A program made the position numbers and the translations under genes. Under the pieces are notes generated by a model that saw nothing but the letters and a program-made list of their open reading frames with translations, was not told the DNA's origin and did no database searches. DNA of 64,000 nt from Synaphobranchus kaupii (taxonomy: Eukaryota; Chordata; Actinopteri; Anguilliformes; Synaphobranchidae): assembly GCA_029718625.1 (NCBI GenBank), contig CM056377.1, positions 99,963,743 to 100,027,742 of the forward strand. The letters are read 5' to 3'. This document shows, piece by piece, positions 55,432-64,000 of the stretch; the stretch's first letter is position 1; the number at the start of each line of letters is the position of its first letter.

Positions 55432-58400
55432 CTGAGGGAGGAACAGACAATACGGTTATGGTTCGTTACATGAATTCACCAAAACACAACAGCAGTGGTA
55501 GACGCCCGTTCAGAAATATTAATTTAGAATTTCTTAAAGTTCAGTTGGTTTGTTTTTAAAGAAAAAGAAAGGAAAAGGGTGGGGAAATGAGCCGCACTAT
55601 TGCACGTAGGCGTGAGGGGATTTTAAATGCGCCAGTTGTTCCTGCGCCGGACCGGAGAGACTGACTGTGAGAAGTGTGAGCTTTTCCTTTTCTTTGAGTG
55701 TCAGCTCCAGACCTCTCCTTAGAGGGGAAACAGAGCGTGAAATTCAGCTCGCAGGCCAGCCACCCCAGCAGGCTGCCAGCTCTCAGTGAATCCACTGAAC
55801 TTTCTCAGCTCTGCCAGTGGAGGATTGCCAATCAATGCCTCAGTGAACTTTTCTCCTGGACTTGAATTACATGCAGTGTATTTTTTTTCCACAAAACTCA
55901 CCTAAACGTTCATATGAAATGCTGCGCCGTTAAATGTTGCAACAGAATGTTAACTGAAATATCGACCCACGTGCTTATCCAAACAATTATTATTTGGTGG
56001 CAGAGTAACAACAACAGATTCAGTTTTGGGTGAGACCAGCCAAAATAATTTTATGACTCAACTACTATGGTCTTGTCCTGTGTCACAGACATGTTTCATA
56101 GTATTTAGTAATCTAAACAGAAAGCTGCAATAATGGTTACTTTCTCTCCACTACACCCTGATTGATGAAGGCATACTGCCGAAACATGTTGGTTAAAATT
56201 AAAAATTTAAAACTATTTTTGCATGGAGATAAGTGTGCGATTCTAATATTTTTTCTACTTTCACTCCAAACAACAATTTCATATTGATTTCATATTGGAA
56301 TTCTAATGTTATGATAATGAGCATAAATATCATAAAGAACTAATCCCTGAAATACTGCCTACACTTGCATCAAGCAACAAGCTGTGTCTTTCTGCACAAC
56401 GGCTGCACAGTAAAATTACAAACCCAGGCTGACCGTGGAGTGTGTGCTAGTCTGTGGTCTGCCAAATTACAACATAGGATGCTGTATCAGTGGAGGTGGC
56501 CTACAATTGAAACTGGGTGTTCTTACTTGAAAGAAAATGGGGGCAGGGGGAGAGACGTCATTAAAAACAAGTACATTTAAATCAATTTAAAGTTTTCTCT
56601 GCTTTACTTTTATAATAAACCATCAAAATCACCACTTATTCAGTAATGCCTTTGGAATAAATTACCTCCTGTTCTGTACAAATGGAGTGTTGTCCATTTA
56701 TGAAATTCTGCTTGCGTATACGCACCAACCATGGGAAATTCTAAATAGTCAGTAATGGATTCTTACCGCAGTATAAATGCCGTGGGAGTGATACAACGGG
56801 GTTCTTACCATTTTGGTTCTCGCAGGGACCTCTACAGCAAACACGCTCATGCCTCTACTGCTAATGCAGTTCTTACTCTGCTCATTGTTCACGTGCACCG
56901 CCACTTTGTGGCTGGACTGCAAAAGAAAGGAGAGAAGAAAAGAGGAAACCAAAGTGCGTTAGAAATAAGTTTCAACTCCAAAAGCACGACGTGAATGTCA
57001 ATGTCTCAGTGTATGCCTATATACTGTATTACAGTGCAGTCACTTTATGCTGAAGCACAAAGAAAAATGCACTTCAGTCATTGTGAGCACAGCACATACT
57101 TGTACGTGTTGTATGTTGCTCATTGTATGTAGCTCATGTAGGTGAACACAAATATTTCTGAAGGTAAAACATTTCTGCTAATTAGAAGACTCAAAGTGGG
57201 TTCCAGTCCTGTCTTTCATTTGTCAAGGTAAATGACAAAAAAATAACATAAATTGCAGCTTTATTTTGCATCAAGTATATACAGTCAAGCCGGAAAGTCT
57301 GCACACTCCTTTCACATTCTCCACGTTTTATTACGTTACAGACATATTCTACAATAGATTGAGTTCATTTTTTGTCTCAAAATTCTACACAAAATAGCCC
57401 ATAATGACAAAGTGAAAACAGGTTTTTAGACATTTGTGCTAATTTATTAAAAATCAAAATGCAAAATATCATATGTACACAAGTGTGCACACTCTTTGAT
57501 ATGACACCCAAAAGTGAGCTGCGGTGCATTTTGTTTCCACTGATACTGCTTGAGAAGTTTCTACAACTTAATTGGAGTCCACCTGTGATAAATTCAATTG
57601 ATTGGACATGATTGGGGATTGCCAACACCTGCCTATATAAGGTCCCACAGTTGACAGTGCATGTCAGAGTAAACTCCAAGCCATGGGGTCAAAGGAATTA
57701 TCTGCAGACCTCAGAAACAGGATTGTGTCAAGGCATAGATCTGGAGAAGGGTACGGAAAAATCTCTGCAGCTTTACAGATCCCAAAGAGCACAGTGGCCA
57801 CCATCATTCGTAAATGGAAGAAGTTTGGAACCACCAAGAATCTTCCTAGACCTGGCTGCCCGGCCAAACTGAGCAATCGGGGAAGACGGGCCTTGGCCAG
57901 GGAGGTGAGCAGGAACCCGAGGGTCACTCTGACAGAGCTCCAGCGTATCCTTGTGGAGATGGGAGAACCTTTCAGAAGATCAACCATCCAGGCAGCACTC
58001 CACCAATCAGGCCTTTATGGTAGAGTGGCCAGACGGAAGCCCCTCCTTAGTAAAAGGCACATCACAGCCCACTTGGAGTTTGCCAAAAGGCACCTAGAGG
58101 ACTCTCAAACCATGAGAATCAAGATTCTCTGGTCTGATGAAACCAAAATTGAACTTTTTGGCCTGAATACCAAGCGTCACGTCTGGAGGAAACCAGGCAC
58201 CGCTCATCACCTGGCTAATACCATCCCTACAGTGAAGCATGGCGGTGGCAGCATCATGATGTGGGGATGTTTTTCAGCAGCGGGAACGGGGCGACTAGTC
58301 CTGATAGAGGGAAAGATGAATGCAGCTAAGTACACCGAGATCCTTGAAGAAAACCTGCTCCAGAGCGCTCTGGACCTCAGACTGGGGCGAAGGTTTACCT

Positions 58401-61400
58401 TCCAACATGACAACGACCCGAAGCACACAGCCAAGAGAACAAAGGAGTGGCTTCGGAGAAAGTCTGTGCATGGCCTTGAGTGGCCCAGCCAGAGCCCAGA
58501 CCTGAATCCAATTGAACATCTGTGGAAAGAGCTGAAAATGACTGTGTACCGACGCTCCCCATCCAACCTGACGGAGCTTGCAAGGATATGCCAAGAGGAA
58601 TGGGCAAAAATGTCCAGAAACAAGTGTGCCAAGCTTGTAGCTTCTTTCCCAAGACGCCTTGAAGCTGTAATCGCTGCCAAAGGTGCAGCAACCAAGTATT
58701 AGGCTAAGAGTGTGTACAGATATGTAACCCCTAAATAACCTATTTTTGTCAGTAAAATAAAATTGCATATTTTCTAAAAACCTGTTTTCACTTTGTCATT
58801 ATTGGCTATTGTGTGTAGATGTTTGAGGCAAAAAATGAACTCAATCTATTGTAGTATAAGTAACGTAATAAAACGTGGAGAAGGTGAAAGGAGTGTGCAG
58901 ACTTTCCGGCTTGACTGTACTTTATGTACATATTAGTGTCTGGGGCTTGCTTTCATGTATTCATTTTATATATAAACTATTTAGCATATATTTTGCATGA
59001 TCTTATTTTGAAAAGGTTGACCACTTCCTGTATAAAGCTTTTGAAGGAGCTGTCCATCACCGACTCACAGCATTCTCTACTTGATTACTTCCAAAAGGGA
59101 TTTAGTCTCACTAAGCTGAACAGCTCTTCCATCTGTAATGCACTTTTCTCTCTCTCTACCTGTTCAGCCCTTCTGTCTTAACATTGTTGATTACTTGGAT
59201 ACTTTCCACACTAGGTTTTAAGTCCACTCCAGTTTTTTCCTCTCCACTCAATCCATGGGTCATCTCGCCGTTTCCCATTGGCTGTTCTCCCCCCGCGTCA
59301 CCTCAGTTGATGGAACAGTTAGGGCATTCCTCAGCTCTGATTCTCGGGTTTCCTTCTTCCTCTTTAAGACCACCATGGGTGACCTTAAAGCTCTCCGAGT
59401 CTCATCTAATTTCTTCACACTCTCTCATTCCCTGCTGCAGACTTCAAATGGAAGCGCTTTCTCCTTCTGTCCCTTTACTTTAAAAAATAATCTAAAGACT
59501 CCAACTGTTCTGTTCCACTCTCAACAAATGTCCTCTTTTCTGATTAATGGTTGCAGGTTTTTCAAATGCACTTTCACACATGGTTCCATACTAACAGCTG
59601 ATTCAAAAATCATTGCCAAGGCTTGGCACATTCTTGCCTTAGTTTACTGTCCTTGTCAGTTTTCTAGACTTCATTCTTATTCCTTCTCTACAGCTAATTC
59701 AGTTTTTTGTCGTTTCTTTTTACCAGCCTCCCTCTGCCCTGCCTCTCCAAGGCTACCGTATAGCTCTGTTAATTAGGTTCTCCTCCTTGTTCATGTTTAT
59801 TGTCATTATAACTGTTCCACTAATCTCCTTAAAGGCATACTGAACTTTGTTTGAACATAATGTCGTATAGCTACCTGGCACCAATATTAGTCATAATATT
59901 CAAGCTCACCTTCATGAGTTGCTCCAGTAGTCAGAAACGGACTAACAAGGAATGACGTTTTTTTCTCTCTCCATTCACTTCCATTGCATGGCGAAAAAGG
60001 TCTCAAAAGCATACTTTTAGCACATAAACAAATGCAAACAACTCGGATTATACAGATATATAAAATCACAACATCCAGAACCGAAACTTTTTAACCAATT
60101 TTTGATTGATTTGATTTTGAAGAACTATTTTCTGAGAACTAGCAACTGTTGCTAGCTTCTTTGCAGTTTGGTTTGTTTACTGACGCACGTTTCAGGAAGC
60201 ATGAACGAAACAAGGAAGTTAATAAGCTAACAACCGGATCTTCTTCCAAACCTTTGTTTGGAAAAAGTGTAAAGTATTGTGAATGGAGTTTTTTGTATCT
60301 TTTCAAGCGTTCGGGTCTGGATGTCGTGATTTTATATATCGGCATAATCCGCGTTGTTTGCATTCGTTTATGTGCTAAAAGTGTGCTTTTGGGACCTTTT
60401 TCACCATGCAATAGAACCGATTAGTTTCTGAAGGTGAGCTTGAATATTATGACTAATATGGGTGCCAGGTAACTATACAACATTATGTTCAAATAATGTT
60501 CAGTATGCCTTTAAGGTCGGCTCGTCTTACAGGCCCTCTTCCTACCTGTTATTATACACTTCTTTGTTGTACCATATCAAAATATAAAGGTCTCTCCTCT
60601 AATACCCTAATGCAGAGCAGTGGATTGGACTGTTTGGCACTGCCCTGTCTCTTATTATTTCTGTTCCTTACAGATGCACATTTCTGTACATATATGGTTT
60701 TTTTGTTTGCAACATGTTGCTTCGCAGCACAGTAGGCGTTCTGTTGTTTACAGTCAAGGCTTTTGCAGATGGGAGTGCTCTTATACCAGGTGTGTTTGCG
60801 GGATCTTTGGCCTCAGTATGCAGTCTCTCAGCTTATTAGTGAGCATCACTGTGCAGTCTCTCCTTTAGCTTGATCACAAGGACATAATACTCACTTTTCG
60901 ATTTGCTCAATGAAGTGAATGGCCGGGGACCCCATAGCTTATTGCAGGTAGGTTTCTATTATGTAATTTTGTGCAAAAATATCATAATGTAATACAAGTT
61001 TGGTATGCTACAATATTTGTGCTGTGCAAGGCTCAAGGTATTTATTTATTTTTTACTGTTTTCAGGTGTTATTGAGCTCTGTATTTAACCGCCGGAATAA
61101 AATACTTGTGTACTTCTCTCTTCTACTGGCGAACGGTAATGGACAGTGACAGTTAGCACTATACTGTGGCAGCTAGTAGCAGTCAAGCTAGAGCATTCTC
61201 TGGCAACCTGTACGGCATGATCTGTGACATGTTTAACAGCTAAATAGAAGTGGAAGTATGCACATTAAATACTAAATCACCACAAAAAAACTGTATGACT
61301 AAATAATTCCCCTTATTTCCATGTAGCCAATTAACTTTGCACTGATCATTAGATAGTCCATATCTTTATTCTGACTACAAAGGTAAGGTGGTTGGTAAAA

Positions 61401-63672
61401 TGTTGAAAATGGCTGGTGATTTTTAGAATCCACAAGGCATGTTTTAGAAACACATCAATACAATACAGAAGCAAAAGCCTAGAGCAAAACATTTTATACA
61501 GTTCCAGTGAGAAATTGCACAAATTCTGTGCCCCACAAATTACTTTATTACTAATTTAAAATATGATACACCCATTTCAGCATCGCATTCATTATTTAAT
61601 TTGTCACATTTCTATTTTTGTTTTACCTCTGCAAACACGAACTTGGAACATTTGCAGTCATACTGAAATAGTTCTTCAAACTGCAAATCATCCGGAGCGC
61701 ATTTTAATCATACTTCTGGTTTCCCCGTGCCAACTTCCATCTGCCTGAGCGATCTCAGTAAAATTATTCATATTAATATTACATCAACAAGTACAGATGG
61801 TATTATGAGTGTGAGTAAGAGCTCTCCTGCACACCCCTAGCAATTCATTCTAACTGAACATGTGTGCCACCTAATGTCCCTTTCCTGTATTAATGAACTT
61901 AACGGATTATTATCTATTTCCTGAAACTGCATTGTTCTTAAGGTGGAGCAGCGGATTTTGATGGGGGGGGGGGGTACCTTGTTGGCGATGACTGAGGAAA
62001 TCCTGGCCTCGCTTTTGTAGGTGTAGATAATGACGTTGTCGTGGCCCTTAATGGTCTTGGCCTCCCCTTTAGAGATGACCGATCTATGCAGGGCCGTGTT
62101 AAGGACCTTGTTGCTGGACTCCAGGTTAATTGGCTGGACTGTGGGCTGGGTATCCTCGGAGTAAATATCAATGACGAATGGACAGGCCTGGGACGTAAAA
62201 CACACGCAATACAGTCACCCCACATTCTGCCTCTCTCTCCCCTTGCAAATACTGCGTTCTTGCATTGGTGTTAGCAAAGATGCATTCGCATTCCTGCAAA
62301 CGGCAATAACAGAACACCATCACAATGACCTCATATCATATGCACGCATTATACAGTGCACTCCAAAAGTGTTAGGACAGTGACATATTTTTTGTTATTA
62401 CACGAAAATAGTATGGAACACATGGATGGCTAAATGGCTGTAAGTCATCAAGGGTCTGAGGTATCAAACGAGCCTCAAACCATCTGCTATAAAATATCAA
62501 TATAACAAATATCAAATATCTCTCCTGCCAGATATGCAGTAAATACGGATGGATCACTTTAAGGGTTGTTTCTCCTGACTCATTTTCCTATTGAACTCTA
62601 TGGAAAAAAGGAGAAACATATCTGGCTGCAGAGTGATGGTTTGAGGCTTGTTTGATACATTAGACCCTTGATGGCTTACAACCATTTAGCCAACCATGTA
62701 TTCCATACTATTCCCGTGTAATTTACAGCTTAATCTAGTCCCACCCCCCAATTCCTACAGAGATCCATTCAAATGCAGAGAGGTTATATAGTATTGCTTG
62801 TAAAAATACCTAAAAATAAGATATCAAGTCTTTTGATGTTGTCGGGTCACAGACATCAAGAAGTCATGGCATGCAAAGGATATACAACCAAATATTAAAT
62901 ATGATGACTTTATTTAAGTTTATGTTCATTTGTCCAATTACTTTTGGTGCCCTAAAATGGGGGGGGGGGACTATGTGAAAAAATAGCTACAACTGCTACA
63001 CGGTTCACCCGATATTGATGTAAAAACCCTCAAATTAAAGCTGAAAGTCTGCACTTTAACCTCATTGTCACTGTTCCATTTCAAATCCCATGTGCTGGAG
63101 TACAGAGCCAAAACAACAAAAAATGTGTCACTTCCCTAACACTTTTGGAGTGCATTGTACATCCCTGATTGCACTGCAAAAAAACAAATCTTAACAAGCA
63201 TTTTAATCTTCTATTTAGACTTTATAATCTTATTTCTGTTACTTTTTTGCTAAATAAGACAAACTATCTGCCAGTGGGGTGAGATAGTTTTACTCATTTC
63301 AAGATTTGCCAGTGGGGTAAGATAATTTCACTTGTCAAGCAAAAAGTAACTTAAAACAAGCTGATATTTTCCACTTTTTGAGAAAAAAAATAAGATTTTA
63401 AGTCTCATTACAAGACTAAAACACAGATGGACATTTTTTGCAGTGTGGCTGATGCATTCTTATAGCACCAACACTATCTCCATTAACCACAGAAGGCTGA
63501 ATGCGCTGAGCTGCGTTATTTACCTCCACCATCTCCAGTGCTCTGTTGTAGCCCATGGACTCCAGGGTGACCCACAGATCCGTGGGGTCTCCCTCGCGAT
63601 CGTTGGCCTCCATGAGGTTCAGCTCCACGAAGCCCTGCCTCGTCAGCTCATTCTTCTTGGTGTCAAAGTTCT
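55357..63672 (-). CDS. efcab7: efcab7, 3' part of gene (last four coding exons)
   Basis: Four exons (63524-63672, 61978-62187, 56809-56916, 55357-55431) join in frame to give the last 180 residues of EF-hand calcium-binding domain-containing protein 7. They match the human C-terminus closely, for example ENFDTKKNELTRQGF against ENFDTKRNELTRQGF, ACPFVIDIY, and VCQHV at the last junction. EFCAB7 works with IQCE to anchor the EVC-EVC2 complex at the base of the primary cilium and supports Hedgehog signalling. The EF-hands are encoded upstream, beyond 64000. The gene is in tandem with pgm1 as in human. Its introns carry an intact Tc1 element and three MITEs; the coding exons are undamaged. Confidence 0.95.
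55432..56808 (-). other. efcab7 last intron
   Basis: No exon or recognisable transposon. Sequence is mostly AT-rich, with a moderately GC-rich stretch at 55590-55870. Confidence 0.6.
56809..56916 (-). CDS. efcab7: efcab7 penultimate exon
   Basis: Thirty-six codons in phase 0, SSHKVAVHVNNEQSKNCISS through VEVPARTKM, between acceptor TTGCAG and donor GTAAGA. It aligns with human EKVIIHISNELSKNCINNRG through FAVEVGPKSTM. Confidence 0.94.
57282..58917 (+). mobile_element. Complete Tc1/mariner transposon, 1636 bp
   Basis: TA-flanked element (57280-57281 and 58918-58919) with ends CAGTCAAGCCGGAAAGTCTG. The inverted repeats are about 146 bp with only scattered mismatches and differ slightly from each other. 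It encloses a single uninterrupted transposase gene on the plus strand. It sits in an efcab7 intron in antisense orientation to that gene. Structure, length and intact frame suggest a recent and possibly still mobile copy. Confidence 0.96.
57683..58702 (+). CDS. Tc1-like transposase, intact, 339 aa
   Basis: Cut-and-paste DNA transposase of the Tc1 family, acting in the nucleus on the element's own ends and inserting at TA. Residues 1-110 form a paired-like double helix-turn-helix DNA-binding region (KISAALQIPKSTVATIIRKW, then TLTELQRIL...RRSTIQAAL) with a GRPR-like linker, LPRPGCPAKLS. The catalytic domain carries Asp152 (LWSDETKIELFG), Asp243 (FQHDNDPKHTAKRTKEW) and Glu278 (SPDLNPIEHLWKELK), a DD34E triad with exact spacing. 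The glycine-rich KHGGGSIMMWGCFSAAGTG box is at 185-203. Length matches the family norm (about 340) with no stop or frameshift. The start ATG lies about 255 bp inside the left inverted repeat. Confidence 0.96.
   Translation: MGSKELSADLRNRIVSRHRSGEGYGKISAALQIPKSTVATIIRKWKKFGTTKNLPRPGCPAKLSNRGRRALAREVSRNPRVTLTELQRILVEMGEPFRRSTIQAALHQSGLYGRVARRKPLLSKRHITAHLEFAKRHLEDSQTMRIKILWSDETKIELFGLNTKRHVWRKPGTAHHLANTIPTVKHGGGSIMMWGCFSAAGTGRLVLIEGKMNAAKYTEILEENLLQSALDLRLGRRFTFQHDNDPKHTAKRTKEWLRRKSVHGLEWPSQSPDLNPIEHLWKELKMTVYRRSPSNLTELARICQEEWAKMSRNKCAKLVASFPRRLEAVIAAKGAATKY
59833..60510. mobile_element. TTAA-flanked fold-back MITE, 678 bp, efcab7 intron
   Basis: Ends AGGCATACTGAAC at both sides (read inward), flanked by TTAA at 59829-59832 and 60511-60514. 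The inverted repeat is long, about 250 bp per arm with small indels. Shared blocks include CATATTAGTCATAATATTCA-like sequence near the tips and TTTTAGCACATAAAC further in. No transposase is present. The long arms would form a stable hairpin in the efcab7 transcript. Confidence 0.88.
61963..61974. repeat. Poly-C (minus strand) run abutting efcab7 splice donor
   Basis: Twelve G on the plus strand, so the minus-strand donor reads AAG|GTA followed directly by 12 C. The run begins at intron position +4 and removes the usual AGT pairing with U1 snRNA. Confidence 0.9.
61978..62187 (-). CDS. efcab7: efcab7 exon with conserved ACPFVIDIY block
   Basis: Seventy codons in phase 0, ACPFVIDIYSEDTQPTVQPI through SSVIANK, between acceptor TCCCAG and donor GTACCC. 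It aligns over its full length with human EFCAB7 (ACPFVIDIYAEKCKPKIKAV onward). The donor is unusually poor because of the adjacent C run. Confidence 0.95.
62354..63157. mobile_element. Tc1-type MITE with nested fold-back core (copy C)
   Basis: TA-flanked (62352-62353 and 63158-63159) with CAGTGCACTCCAAAAGTGTT at the left and its near-exact inverse at the right. The right third (GTCCAATTACTTTTGG, ACACGGTTCACCCGATAT, GGAGTACAGAGCCAAAAC) is Tc1 end sequence related to the relic at 29935-30967. The middle (about 62410-62910) is a decayed copy of the palindromic core found at 40505-41275 and 44138-45237, here in a different terminal frame. There is no coding capacity. Confidence 0.88.
63172..63445. 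mobile_element. MITE with CACTGCAAAAAA ends, 274 bp
   Basis: A perfect 12-bp inverted repeat, CACTGCAAAAAA...TTTTTTGCAGTG, bounds the element. Inside, the phrase GCCAGTGGGGT(G/A)AGATA occurs twice. This is a very common teleost non-autonomous element type. No clean target duplication is visible, so the superfamily is left open. It lies 78 bp after the efcab7 donor at 63524. Confidence 0.82.
63524..63672 (-). CDS. efcab7: efcab7 exon with ENFDTKKNELTRQGF block
   Basis: The exon is 149 bp. The first two bases finish a Glu codon, then come NFDTKKNELTRQGFVELNLM through GYNRALEMVE. The acceptor is TTGCAG and the donor GTAAAT. The block MEANDREGDP.DLWVTL.SMGYN is nearly identical to human EFCAB7. 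Upstream exons are beyond the window; 63673-64000 is intron with nothing recognised. Confidence 0.95.
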
Positions 63673-64000
63673 CTGCAATGCAGCAGATAAAGTTCAAGTG
63701 AAATATTGTACAATAATAATGGATGCCCTCAGGCATACATCTGTTCTTCCACAGACTTTTGCTCAGGATGGTCTGTGCCACCGCTCTCAGTCTCCTCTGC
63801 GTATTCCATTGCACTTACAAACAGCGACTGCACGGTTTAGCATGCAGTACAGGTGCGCAGGGAGACAATTTAAATAATATGATTTCACTAGCGGACAGCA
63901 CATTAATCACCAATAAAAAGCAGTCTCAGAGCAAGACTCTTGTGAATGTTACCACATTACTCTTGTTGCCCTGTTCTTATACACTAACTCCCCATCTGTC

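Overview
The window is vertebrate nuclear DNA and almost certainly from a teleost fish. Genes are split into short exons with GT-AG introns, most of the sequence is non-coding, and the mobile DNA is fish-typical: an intact Tc1-like transposon, a Sleeping Beauty-like terminal repeat, several MITEs and a tRNA-derived SINE. All recognised host genes lie on the minus strand, so gene order reads from high to low coordinates. The order efcab7, pgm1, ror1 with shared orientation matches the human 1p31 block EFCAB7-PGM1-ROR1.

Right part (55.3-64.0 kb): the last four coding exons of efcab7, a cilium-associated EF-hand protein of Hedgehog signalling. Upstream exons lie beyond the window. Its introns carry a full-length Tc1/mariner element with an uninterrupted 339-residue transposase (57282-58917), a long fold-back element flanked by TTAA (59833-60510) and two more MITEs.

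Middle part (37.3-52.8 kb): the complete phosphoglucomutase-1 gene, ten common exons and two alternative first coding exons. Exon 1A (52516-52758) gives a 561-residue protein and exon 1B (49356-49613) a 566-residue protein. Every exon junction keeps the reading frame, and the catalytic serine loop, metal loop, sugar loop and phosphate-binding loop are all present. The introns are crowded with non-autonomous elements, including two copies of a large palindrome on either side of exons 5 and 6.

Left part (1-37.2 kb): no complete gene. A short signal-peptide-like exon with a good splice donor at 26995-27103 sits where ror1 should begin. It is proposed as ror1 exon 1, which makes 1-26994 its large first intron. 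That interval holds a 26-copy 42-bp minisatellite that is open in both strands, CA repeats, homopolymer runs, two CpG-rich islands without a recognised exon, and a TTAA-flanked MITE. A Tc1 relic lies between ror1 and pgm1. A dense cluster of the heptamer TAGGCTA surrounds the putative ror1 first exon.

No CRISPR array, rRNA, free-standing tRNA gene or viral gene was seen. The least explained signals are the set of four TTAA-flanked elements with AGG...CCT ends, the TAGGCTA cluster, the CpG islands without a visible gene, and the palindrome found in two different Tc1 frames.
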